Below, piece by piece: positions 1 through 6,728 of a stretch of 16,187 bases of DNA. Within the stretch, counting starts at the first letter, position 1, and each line of letters opens with the position of its first letter. A program made the translations under genes and the position numbers. The notes below the pieces were generated by a model. The model had not been told where the DNA came from. It made no database searches and saw only the letters and a program-made list of their open reading frames with translations. The stretch comes from an uncultured Ellagibacter sp. (GTDB lineage Bacteria; Actinomycetota; Coriobacteriia; Coriobacteriales; Eggerthellaceae): assembly GCF_934636505.1 (NCBI RefSeq), contig NZ_CAKUAL010000048.1, positions 1 to 16,187 on the forward strand. The letters are read 5' to 3'.

Positions 1-2
1 CC

Positions 3-410
3 GATGAGCCGAGCCGACCGGATAACCCCAGCGACCCTGATGCGCCGAGCGATCCAGGCAATCCCAACAGCCCCGATTCATCTGATCAACCGAACGATTC
101 GGATCAGCTTGATGAACCCGGCAACGCGAACGACCAGAACGCTTCAGGCGCGTCGTTGCCATCGGGCAACTCAAATGGCGTCGCCGTTGCAGCTGGTTCT
201 TCGGCTGACAATGCTCGCATGCTCTCTGGGCAAAATGAAACGACCACTGAGGATTCGCAAGATGGGCAGGATAGAAGCGCGGCCTCCGCCTTGCTGCCCG
301 ACGAGGATGCTTCATCTTGGGTGAAGATACTCGTGCTGGGGACGGCGTTCATTGTCCTCATTGGCACCGTGGCGGGCGGCGTGATCGTGCATCGTCGTCG
401 TCGAAAATAG
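3..410 (+). CDS. C-terminal part of a membrane-anchored surface protein (5' end outside window)
   Basis: The reading frame is open from the first bases, so the gene starts upstream; 135 codons are visible before the TAG at 408-410. The first ~50 residues are low-complexity and rich in Asp, Pro, Ser and Asn (DPSDPDAPSDPGNPNSPDSSD-like), which suggests an extended stalk or wall-spanning linker. Near the end a hydrophobic segment (VKILVLGTAFIVLIGTVAGG) is followed by the basic tail VIVHRRRRK. This is a stop-transfer anchor that places the bulk of the protein outside the cell. No LPxTG motif is visible, so sortase anchoring is not indicated. The functional domain lies outside the window, so no activity can be assigned. 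An internal TTG at 156 could be taken as a start but has no ribosome-binding site and the frame runs through it. Confidence 0.75.
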   Translation, partial: DEPSRPDNPSDPDAPSDPGNPNSPDSSDQPNDSDQLDEPGNANDQNASGASLPSGNSNGVAVAAGSSADNARMLSGQNETTTEDSQDGQDRSAASALLPDEDASSWVKILVLGTAFIVLIGTVAGGVIVHRRRRK

Positions 411-426
411 GACCCAGCAAGGAAAT

Positions 427-475
427 GCGAGGGGGCAGCGCCGATTCTGCCTCGTATTTGGGATCGCCCCCTCGC
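427..475. terminator. GC-rich hairpin between convergent genes
   Basis: A perfect 10-bp inverted repeat (GCGAGGGGGC at 427-436, GCCCCCTCGC at 466-475) with a 29-nt loop lies 17 bp after the surface-protein stop. The gene to the right runs toward it on the other strand. No clear T tract follows on either strand, so it may be a factor-assisted or bidirectional terminator. The rest of 411-613 shows no gene I can support; it holds a 13-bp palindrome at 568-580. Confidence 0.5.
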
Positions 476-613
476 TTCTGTAATTCTGCATAAAGGGGTA
501 ACATCCGTGCCTGGGGAATGACGCGAACCGGTTGACCTCTTCCACTCGATCGATTCGCAGGCGCACATTTGCCAGGCAAACCTTAAAGTCGCGCCACGGT
601 TGCTTTGCAAGAG

Positions 614-1372
614 CTAGTCGTCGCTCAAATCTTCGTCCTGGTTGACCTCAATCGGGTCGTCCTCAATGTCCATGCCCTGCGTGTCGTTAGTCGTCACTTT
701 GGTCTGCGCGTTTTCCTCCGTTGCGGTCTTCGTGCCGTCGGAAGACGTGGTCGCGTCAGCCGCTTGCTGCTCTTCGGTTGCCTTCAGGTCCTCTTCGAGC
801 TTTTCCAGTCGGCGCTTCTCCTCTTCCTCCTCGGCCTTGTCGCGCGCGGCAGCGGTGGGATCTTCCAAGTTGTAGTAATACGTCTGCAAATCGAGCGTGG
901 AAATCATGCGATTCGCGCTTTTGCCCTGGTAGGTGACATACCCGATCTTCCCATTCAGAAGAAGCGTCGCCGCGCTGAACTCCTCAAGATCGAGATGGTG
1001 CAGCACGCTTACGCCGCCATCGCCGAAAACCACCTTTAGATCGATGATGTATGTTCCGTCTTCGGTTGCCTGCTTGGGGACATAAACGATAGCATCCTCA
1101 CCATCTTTCAGGTGCGCATCCGAGCTCATAAGGTTTGCGGAGAAGGACTCGTCGCCAGGGAGCTTCACTGACATGCTCACAACCGACTTCCCCGAGCTGT
1201 TCGAGAGCGCGACCGAATAGACGTCGCCTGCGTTCTCGCCGATTTCAAGGGTTTGCGGCTGCGCCTGCGCGACCGGCTCGTCAGTTGCGCAACCGGCAAG
1301 GCAAAGCGCGAGAAAGGCGCAAAGCGCAAACACGGTAAGGCGGCGCATGGTAGGTGAGGCAAGGTTTTGCAT
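614..1372 (-). CDS. Putative lipoprotein, last gene of the molybdoenzyme operon
   Basis: A 252-residue protein of no family I recognise. The start is the ATG at 1372-1370, preceded by a GAAGGA-type ribosome-binding site; a longer upstream frame has no comparable start and overlaps the cytochrome gene. An internal ATG at 1348 has no such site. The N terminus is a lipoprotein signal: basic MRR (9-11), hydrophobic core, and lipobox L25-A26-G27-C28, so the mature protein should be lipid-anchored outside the membrane. Residues ~35-165 look like a small beta-rich domain. The C-terminal third is highly charged, with a short predicted coiled coil (EEEEEKRRLEKLEEDL) and then a Thr/Asp-rich acidic tail. 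It follows the cytochrome b gene by 38 bp and is probably co-transcribed, which suggests an envelope role beside the redox complex; that role is inference. Confidence 0.75.
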   Translation of the reverse strand: MQNLASPTMRRLTVFALCAFLALCLAGCATDEPVAQAQPQTLEIGENAGDVYSVALSNSSGKSVVSMSVKLPGDESFSANLMSSDAHLKDGEDAIVYVPKQATEDGTYIIDLKVVFGDGGVSVLHHLDLEEFSAATLLLNGKIGYVTYQGKSANRMISTLDLQTYYYNLEDPTAAARDKAEEEEEKRRLEKLEEDLKATEEQQAADATTSSDGTKTATEENAQTKVTTNDTQGMDIEDDPIEVNQDEDLSDD

Positions 1373-1410
1373 GGGAATCCTTCGCTGCGGTTGGGTCGAA
1401 AACGGGAAAG

Positions 1411-2256
1411 CTACGAGGCGATAAGCCCCGCGATATAGGGCTTGTCGCATTGCGGGTCGGAAAGCGGGCAGTGCTTGTGACACAGGGGGCAAAGCGATTC
1501 GGCATCGCCTTCCGAAGATTCGGCTTCTCCATCCCCGCTGTCGGCCTGGGCTTTTGCGGATTGCGCGTCGGCGGACGCACCCGACGCCGCGGCTTCGCCC
1601 CGAGACGCACCCGCACTCGACTGGCCGCCAGCCGCAGAAGGGGAAGAGGAACCGGACGCAGAGCCCCCCTTCGCGTCTTCCCGTGCGTCGTCGCCCGCAC
1701 CCTCGCCAGCTCCTGCAAACAGCTCGAGGGAATTGAACCCGACGACACCGAGCGCCACGATGCTGGCGCAGGAGATTGCCTTCACCCCCAAGCTGATCGC
1801 CTTGCGCTTGCTCGGGTCGAAGGGGATGTTCAGATGCTTTAAGATGCTCGCCCAGTGCATCGCGAGGTGCACGACGGCAAGAATGCACGGCAGAAACGCG
1901 CTCACCTTGTGAACGGCAAGCCACATGCTGCTCATGACCTTGGGAGCAAGCCCCGCCTGATAGAGCAGCCGGCTGATCGGCACCGAGCTGACTGCGAGCA
2001 GCGCAACTGCAACACCAAGCAGCACCGCAACGACGAACAGCGCGAGCTGGCCCCCTTTCACCTGCGCGTTCTCGACCAGCCGCGCGACCGTCTTCATCCA
2101 CCAAAACGAGTTCACGATATGCGCGACGACAGCGAGCAGAAACACGACGCCTATAATCTCGTGCGCGATGACGCCGGTGAGCTGCGCGAGCATCGATGCG
2201 ATGAGCAGTATGGTCAGGGCGCCGTCGAGCGCCATGCGAGCAGATCGACCCTTCAT
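1411..2256 (-). CDS. DUF4405-like di-haem cytochrome b membrane protein with C-terminal Cys motif
   Basis: A 281-residue integral membrane protein with five predicted helices (about 9-30, 33-54, 71-94, 114-138, 153-180). Helices 2 and 4 each carry histidines 14 residues apart (H32/H46 and H116/H130). This is the classic arrangement for two b haems bound between two helices, so the likely role is passing electrons between quinol and an extra-cytoplasmic enzyme. The positive-inside rule puts the N terminus in the cytoplasm and the C terminus outside. After helix 5 comes a ~75-residue Gly/Ala/Ser/Glu-rich linker and then C256-x2-C259-x3-C263-x6-C270 with H260 and H262, a probable metal or cluster site. 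The start has GAGGAAGG just upstream. It lies 36 bp after the chaperone gene. The DUF4405 assignment is from memory of the family pattern. Confidence 0.75.
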   Translation of the reverse strand: MKGRSARMALDGALTILLIASMLAQLTGVIAHEIIGVVFLLAVVAHIVNSFWWMKTVARLVENAQVKGGQLALFVVAVLLGVAVALLAVSSVPISRLLYQAGLAPKVMSSMWLAVHKVSAFLPCILAVVHLAMHWASILKHLNIPFDPSKRKAISLGVKAISCASIVALGVVGFNSLELFAGAGEGAGDDAREDAKGGSASGSSSPSAAGGQSSAGASRGEAAASGASADAQSAKAQADSGDGEAESSEGDAESLCPLCHKHCPLSDPQCDKPYIAGLIAS

Positions 2257-2292
2257 TACCTTCCTCGGTTCGTTGTTCGAAACATGTCGACT

Positions 2293-3009
2293 CTACACCG
2301 ACGCCAACGTGAAATCGACGAGAGCGGGGTAGAAGGCGTATTCGGTGTAGGTATGGACCTTCTCGGAGAACTCAGCGCTCCAACTGTCGAGGAACTCCTG
2401 CTTGAAATCCTCGTAGGCGAGCGCCATATCCCTGCTGCCCGTTTGCTCGAAGGCGCGCGCGAGAAGCGACATGAACACGAGCAGGTAGCGGATATGGTCG
2501 GGCATGTCATGCTCGTCGGACTTGATTTCCAGTCCGAACTGGGCGTAGAGGTCCTCCACCGCGACGGCGGTCGGCCCGAAGATCTGGTCGGCGCCGTCGA
2601 GGTAGTAGGAGGCATAGGGCGGGGCGTACATCTTGAACGAGCCAATGAACAGGCGCGTGTAGTCGAGCTGCGAAAGGTGAGCGCCCACAACCGTCTCCGT
2701 CGATTTCTCGTAAGCGCGAAACGCGTCCTCGAGGCCGCAGAGGGCATCTTCGTATCTCGCAAGCGCCATATCCTGCCTCATGCGCGCAAGCTCTGCGCTT
2801 ACGGAATCGCCGCTTTCGGGATAGTCCCACAGGCGGGCGAGCCCCTCAAGCAGTGCTGCAGGTGCAACGTGGGGAAGAGGGCGCGCTGCGTAGGCGTCCT
2901 CGTCCTCAGCCTCGGGTGCGCATGCGGGCGCTTGGCACTCCGCGGCCAGGCGCGCGGCTTCCTCGGGCGCCTCGTCTGTGAGCTCGTCTGCTGCGATGTC
3001 GTTGCTCAT
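2293..3009 (-). CDS. TorD/DmsD-family molybdoenzyme maturation chaperone (ArrD-like)
   Basis: A 238-residue, largely helical protein of the TorD/DmsD/NarJ family. These cytoplasmic chaperones bind the Tat signal peptide of a molybdoenzyme and hold it until the cofactor is inserted. Family hallmarks visible are L-D-Y-T-R-L-F at 115-121, the M-Y-A-P-P-Y-x-S-Y-Y stretch (~127-136), and P170-D171-H172 in the helix that usually carries the conserved P-D-H. The first ~45 residues are an acidic Ala/Glu-rich extension not typical of the family. The ATG at 3009 has AGGAGAG eight bases upstream, and the next Met is M77, so the extension is probably real. It sits between the iron-sulphur subunit and cytochrome genes, so its client is presumably the Tat-exported subunit encoded first in the operon. 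Confidence 0.85.
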   Translation of the reverse strand: MSNDIAADELTDEAPEEAARLAAECQAPACAPEAEDEDAYAARPLPHVAPAALLEGLARLWDYPESGDSVSAELARMRQDMALARYEDALCGLEDAFRAYEKSTETVVGAHLSQLDYTRLFIGSFKMYAPPYASYYLDGADQIFGPTAVAVEDLYAQFGLEIKSDEHDMPDHIRYLLVFMSLLARAFEQTGSRDMALAYEDFKQEFLDSWSAEFSEKVHTYTEYAFYPALVDFTLASV

Positions 3010-3050
3010 GGGTGTCGTCTCTCCTGTGTCTGCTTGCCGATTTCGTGCAA

Positions 3051-3083
3051 AGGAGGCAAGGGCGAAAAGCGCCCCTGCCTCCT
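3051..3083 (-). promoter_or_regulatory. Strong intra-operon hairpin between iron-sulphur subunit and chaperone genes
   Basis: Positions 3051-3064 pair with 3070-3083 (14 bp, one A·C mismatch at 3059/3075) around a five-base loop. It lies in the 97-bp gap, the largest inside the operon. No T tract follows on the minus strand, so it looks more like an RNA processing or 3'-end-protecting structure than a full terminator. It could keep structural subunits in excess over the chaperone and downstream genes. Confidence 0.5.
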
Positions 3084-3106
3084 CACGGTACGTGCAATGA
3101 TACGTC

Positions 3107-3814
3107 TTACCAGGTCTTGTGGAACTCGCGCATGTAGTACACGGCGGGCTCGGTGCCCTCTTCGGGCAAAAGGGTGTCCATCTTGTAGGACTGCATCAGG
3201 TCGTAGAGCGTGGAGTCGTACACGTTCTCCACGTCGCCGAACACGCGAGCACCCGCAGGGCAGGCGTCCACGCAGTAGGGATTGTCCCCGTTGTAGACGA
3301 GCTGCTTGCACATCTGGCACTTGAGCGGCGCGCCGACTTCCACCATCGGCAGGTCGTAATCGTCCAAGATGGGGTCATGGCACGGGTATGCCGCACCGAT
3401 GGCCTCTTTCAGCTCGGCACCCGAGGCCGTGCACCCCTCGATCGCGGGCTCGACGGCGGCGATGTCGGACGCTGCGGTGTTCTCCGGCGCCGGCGTGATC
3501 TGCCCGTAGGGGCACGCCGTCGCGCACAGGCCGCAGCGAATGCACTTGTCGTAGTCGACCACCGTCAGCCCGTACTCGTCCTTGTGCATAGCGCCCGTCG
3601 CGCACGCCTCGACGCACGGCGCGTTCGTGCAATGGTTGCACATCGTGATCTTGTAGGAGTACTTCGTCTTGGGGAACTTGCCCGTCGTGGAAGCGATGTG
3701 ATGGGTGAGAAACACCCCGGTCGGCACCTCGTTGTGCATCTTGCACGCGATCTCGCACGCGGCGCAACCAACGCATTTGTGCTGGTCGATGATCATGATA
3801 TAGCGCGTCTTCAT
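3107..3814 (-). CDS. Four-cluster ferredoxin subunit of the molybdoenzyme (ArrB/DmsB-like)
   Basis: A 235-residue electron-transfer subunit that should carry four [4Fe-4S] clusters. The sixteen ligand cysteines are all present in four groups: C14-x2-C17-x2-C20-x3-C24; C-x2-C-x4-C-x3-C (MCNHCTNAPCVEAC); C-x2-C-x2-C-x3-C (CIRCGLCATAC); and C-x2-C-x11-C-x3-C (CQMCKQ...CVDAC). The segment THHIASTTGKFP, the CNHC...GAMHKD stretch and the length resemble ArrB of arsenate reductases more than DmsB; this is judged from memory, not alignment. An insert of ~60 residues between the third and fourth groups contains two further cysteines. There is no signal peptide, so it would be exported with the Tat-bearing partner. 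Its ATG overlaps the preceding stop by one base (TAATG), which implies translational coupling and equal stoichiometry. Confidence 0.9.
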   Translation of the reverse strand: MKTRYIMIIDQHKCVGCAACEIACKMHNEVPTGVFLTHHIASTTGKFPKTKYSYKITMCNHCTNAPCVEACATGAMHKDEYGLTVVDYDKCIRCGLCATACPYGQITPAPENTAASDIAAVEPAIEGCTASGAELKEAIGAAYPCHDPILDDYDLPMVEVGAPLKCQMCKQLVYNGDNPYCVDACPAGARVFGDVENVYDSTLYDLMQSYKMDTLLPEEGTEPAVYYMREFHKTW

Positions 3815-6405
3815 TACGCTTCCACCTTCTTAATGCTCACGCGGGTCAGACCTCCATGGCGCGCGGTCGATCCGCTCAAGCGCTCCCAGTCGCAGGGGAG
3901 GATGTCGTTGTTGTTGCCGCCGCGGGGCTTGAAGTTCTTGAAGTCGGCGGCCGCAACGTGGCCGAAGGCCCAGTGCCCCTGGCCGTATGCCTTGATGACG
4001 ACGCCTGGGCGCGTGCCCTCCCATGCCTTCGCATGGACAGTGATGGAACCTTGCGGGGAAGTCACTTCGACGGTGTCGCCGGTCTTAAGCCCCAGATCCT
4101 CCATGTCGGACGGGTTGATCTTGATGACGTCGTCCCAGGCCACATCGCCTGGATCGGTGTCCTTAAACTCCTGATACCCCACGCAGTTCGCGCTTCGACC
4201 CTCAAGGTTCAGGCGCGCGCGGTGCTCTTCGAAGATGTAGGGGTAGGTCTTCTCATCGCCGTAGCGCACGGGCGTCTCGTAGTGCGGCACGAAGGCCAAG
4301 CCGTCGCGCGCCTCGAAGCCCATAGACTCGACGACGGAGTTCACGTCGCACTTGTATTGGGTCGCCACCTGCTCGAGCAGGGTCTTCAAGCTTTCGGAGA
4401 AGAACTCGAACTTGCCGGTGTCGTGCCCTAAGCTGCCCCAATGCTTCTTATATCCCATCTTCTTGGAGTTGAAGCAGCCCTTCGAGCAGAAATTGCGCCA
4501 GCTGCCGAGGTCGGTGCCCTGCTTGGCGTTTTTGCCGTTCCAGGCGGGCGCCGTCATGATCTTCACCGCAATCTCGGCGAACTCGGCCGCGTTGGTGGGG
4601 CAGTTGCCCGTCTCGGGATCGCAGAAAGCCTTCGAGTAGTAGTTGTAGATGTTCGAGAAACCGCGCTCCTTGAGCTTCACGGCGAGCTCCCATGCGATTT
4701 CCGTCTCGTCGGCCTTGGTATCCCACAAGGGCGTGATCACAGGCTGCTGCACCGAGATGTAGCTGTAGAGGCCCTGGCTCGCCTTCATGAAGCCCCAGCG
4801 CTCGAACATATAATGCTTCGCGGGAAGCAGGATGTCGGCGAACATGGCGGACTCCGACGGCATCGTCGTGATGTTCACGTAGAACGGCACCTTCGCGTAC
4901 GCCTTGTCGAAACGCTGCACGCCGGTGGAGCTGAAGCAGTAGTTGCACCAGTAGCTGATGAGCATCTTGATCTCGTAGCTGCCGTCCTCGTAGTGCCCGT
5001 CTTCCTGCAAGATGACGTCGGCAAGCCGGCTCGACGTCTCGTTGGAGTGGATCGCCTTGCCGTTGTAGTTCAGAAAGTCCTTGCGGATGCGCCCGTCGAT
5101 CGCCTTCATCTTGGCAGCCTTGCGGGCGTTGCCGTCGCGGAAGTGGTTGTGGTCGGGCAGGCTTGCCGTCGAAGCCGACGCGCTTCTGAACACGCCGCCC
5201 TTCGTCTCGATGGAACCGACCAAGCCGTTGAGCGCGTTCGCCGCCATGGCGCCGTACACGCCACGGACCTGCATGTTCGTACCTGGCGACTGCCATGAGC
5301 AGCTCGCATCGCCGTACTTGCCGAACTGCGTGGCAACCTCGGTGATGTCCTTCGCCTCGATGCCGCAGATGTCGGCTGCCCACTCGGGGGTGGCGTCCTT
5401 GAGCGCCAAGTTCCACCAACGCACGAGGCCGTAGCCCTGGTTGTACTCGAACTTGGACTCGTCGACGGTCTCGCCGGCCTTGAACAGGTTCGTCTTGTTG
5501 TTGTAGTTGTCGGTAAGCTCGTAGTTCCACGGCCCCTGCTTGAAGTCGCCCACGAACTTCTTGTTCCAAAGGCCCTTCGTCAGGATGACGTGTGCGATCG
5601 CGCAGGCCAGCGCGCCGTCGGTGCCAGGGATAATTGGCAGCCACTTGTCGGCCTTCGCGGCGGTCGCCGACAGGCGCGGGTCGATCACGTAGATCTTCGC
5701 GCCGTCCATGACCTTGCCCCACACGCTCGATGCCCAGCCTGACATGCGGTTCGACGAGATGGGGTCGGTCGACCACATAAGGAAGCACTTCGTGTTGGTA
5801 AGGTCGTAGTTGTGGTACGAGAAGGTACCTTCGGTCGCCCAGTTCGCCATCTTCTCGGCTTCGGCGCAGATGTCGCCGTGACCGAAGTAGTTCGGGGTGC
5901 CGAACAGGATGTTGAACTTCTTGTAGAGGACATCGCCAACGCCGGTGGAGCGGCCCTTTTGGAAGGCGAGCTTCTTCGTTTCGCCATTCTTCTTGAGCTC
6001 CATGAGCTTGTCGGCGATGGTATCGAGCGCCTCGTCCCAGCTGATCGGCACAAAACCCGGGTCGACGCCGCGCCCCTTCTCGGGGTTGGTGCGCTTCATC
6101 GGGGTCTTGATGCGGTCGGGGTCGTAGACTTGCTGGATCGCGAGATGCGGCTTAGGACAGATTTTGCCGCCCGTCGCCGTGCAATTCCAGTTGCCCGTGA
6201 TGCGGAGGATACGCTTGTTCTGCGTATACACCTTCACGGGGCAGGAGGCAGTGCACCCTTGGCAGGTGGTTGCGGTCCACTTGCCGGTTTGGTTCGGCTT
6301 GTGGGACTCATCGGCTACGGCGGTAAACGGCGTCACCCCCGTCGCGGCCACCGCAGCCAACCCCAAGGCGCTCGCCTTGAGGAATGAGCGTCTGTTAATG
6401 TTCAC
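3814..6405 (-). CDS. Tat-exported molybdopterin oxidoreductase catalytic subunit, ArrA (arsenate reductase) clade
   Basis: An 863-residue DMSO-reductase-family enzyme carrying bis-MGD molybdenum and one [4Fe-4S] cluster. The start is GTG at 6405. The Tat signal R5-R6-S-F-L-K and hydrophobic stretch end near A31, so it works outside the membrane. The cluster motif is C48-x2-C51-x3-C55-x27-C83. The Mo ligand is likely C180 in HGDICAEAEK. Several stretches recall ArrA: CQGCTA, PHLAIQQVYDPDRIKTPMKR, DPGFVPISWDEA, CAEAEK and DPISSNR. R152, H176, C180, K185 and Y197 sit at a constant offset of 13 from the ArrA residues I remember as R165, H189, C193, K198 and Y210. The ArrA tyrosine 166 position is S153. 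The C-terminal ~120 residues form the molybdopterin-dinucleotide-binding domain. Family and export are near certain; arsenate as substrate is inference. Alternatives are another oxyanion, sulphur compounds or an organic acceptor. Confidence 0.9.
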   Translation of the reverse strand: MNINRRSFLKASALGLAAVAATGVTPFTAVADESHKPNQTGKWTATTCQGCTASCPVKVYTQNKRILRITGNWNCTATGGKICPKPHLAIQQVYDPDRIKTPMKRTNPEKGRGVDPGFVPISWDEALDTIADKLMELKKNGETKKLAFQKGRSTGVGDVLYKKFNILFGTPNYFGHGDICAEAEKMANWATEGTFSYHNYDLTNTKCFLMWSTDPISSNRMSGWASSVWGKVMDGAKIYVIDPRLSATAAKADKWLPIIPGTDGALACAIAHVILTKGLWNKKFVGDFKQGPWNYELTDNYNNKTNLFKAGETVDESKFEYNQGYGLVRWWNLALKDATPEWAADICGIEAKDITEVATQFGKYGDASCSWQSPGTNMQVRGVYGAMAANALNGLVGSIETKGGVFRSASASTASLPDHNHFRDGNARKAAKMKAIDGRIRKDFLNYNGKAIHSNETSSRLADVILQEDGHYEDGSYEIKMLISYWCNYCFSSTGVQRFDKAYAKVPFYVNITTMPSESAMFADILLPAKHYMFERWGFMKASQGLYSYISVQQPVITPLWDTKADETEIAWELAVKLKERGFSNIYNYYSKAFCDPETGNCPTNAAEFAEIAVKIMTAPAWNGKNAKQGTDLGSWRNFCSKGCFNSKKMGYKKHWGSLGHDTGKFEFFSESLKTLLEQVATQYKCDVNSVVESMGFEARDGLAFVPHYETPVRYGDEKTYPYIFEEHRARLNLEGRSANCVGYQEFKDTDPGDVAWDDVIKINPSDMEDLGLKTGDTVEVTSPQGSITVHAKAWEGTRPGVVIKAYGQGHWAFGHVAAADFKNFKPRGGNNNDILPCDWERLSGSTARHGGLTRVSIKKVEA

Positions 6406-6471
6406 TTCTTCTTACCCTCTCTCTAGGGCCTCGATTCACTGCTAATGGTTGCAATAGCATCGTTTCCCCTG

Positions 6472-6503
6472 CTACTGCTGTCATTTGAGGGATTCGGCAG
6501 TAG
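6472..6503 (-). promoter_or_regulatory. Hairpin in the predicted 5' leader of the molybdoenzyme operon
   Basis: CTACTGC (6472-6478) and GCAGTAG (6497-6503) form a perfect 7-bp inverted repeat with an 18-base loop inside the roughly 115-base leader between the predicted transcription start and the GTG at 6405. It could stabilise the mRNA or act as an operator half-site pair. I could not match the leader to a known riboswitch. Confidence 0.3.
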
Positions 6504-6525
6504 AAAACGAGAGAATGCGTATGGA

Positions 6526-6553
6526 ATTATAGCGATGTTTCGTTAAAAGTCAC
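6526..6553 (-). promoter_or_regulatory. Predicted promoter of the molybdoenzyme operon
   Basis: On the minus strand GTGACT (6553-6548), a 16-bp spacer and a consensus TATAAT (6531-6526) make a good sigma-70-type promoter pointing at the catalytic-subunit gene. The -35 lies inside one of two direct repeats of AAAGTCA (6546-6552 and 6556-6562, ten bases apart). A regulator bound there would directly affect the polymerase. Confidence 0.5.
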
Positions 6554-6609
6554 GTAAAGTCAAGCGAATATTCGACGAAGTGCAATACTTTCTTTCGCCC
6601 CCGAATATT
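6546..6609. repeat. Direct repeats in the divergent intergenic region (candidate operators)
   Basis: Two pairs of repeats lie between the divergent promoters. AAAGTCA occurs at 6546-6552 and 6556-6562, one helical turn apart. CGAATATT occurs at 6565-6572 and 6602-6609; the first copy is part of the perfect palindrome CGAATATTCG (6565-6574). The ten-base phasing of the first pair is typical of OmpR-type response-regulator sites, and the palindrome would suit a dimeric repressor. No regulator gene is present in the window. Confidence 0.4.
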
Positions 6610-6622
6610 TTTAAGAGTTTAC

Positions 6623-6651
6623 TTGACTGTGTCTAATAATATCATCACAAT
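6623..6651 (+). promoter_or_regulatory. Predicted promoter of the aquaglyceroporin gene
   Basis: TTGACT (6623-6628), a 17-bp spacer and CACAAT (6646-6651) form a plausible promoter about 78 bp upstream of the ATG at 6729. It is divergent from the molybdoenzyme promoter, and the two -35 boxes are about 70 bp apart with the repeats between them, so one regulator could control both directions. Confidence 0.45.
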
Positions 6652-6728
6652 ACACGCCCGAGGGATTGCGCCCCGATAGGGCGTTGCTGTCGGAATTTAA
6701 TTCGAATAAGACGAAAGAGAAGAAACTC

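Noticed and set aside
1855..3324. Long plus-strand open frame opposite the cytochrome, chaperone and ferredoxin genes
   Set aside because: It is antisense to three genes with clear domain signatures, has no recognisable motif, and its Arg/His/Ala-rich translation is typical of shadow frames in GC-rich DNA.
3814..6405. Catechol dehydroxylase, as found in Eggerthellaceae, for the molybdoenzyme
   Set aside because: It cannot be excluded without a tree, but the CAEAEK/H-x3-C region, the ArrB-like partner and the arsenic-type neighbours fit the ArrA branch better.
6406..6520. Molybdenum-cofactor riboswitch in the leader of the molybdoenzyme operon
   Set aside because: Only one 7-bp hairpin is evident; the multi-stem architecture expected for that RNA is not visible by eye.
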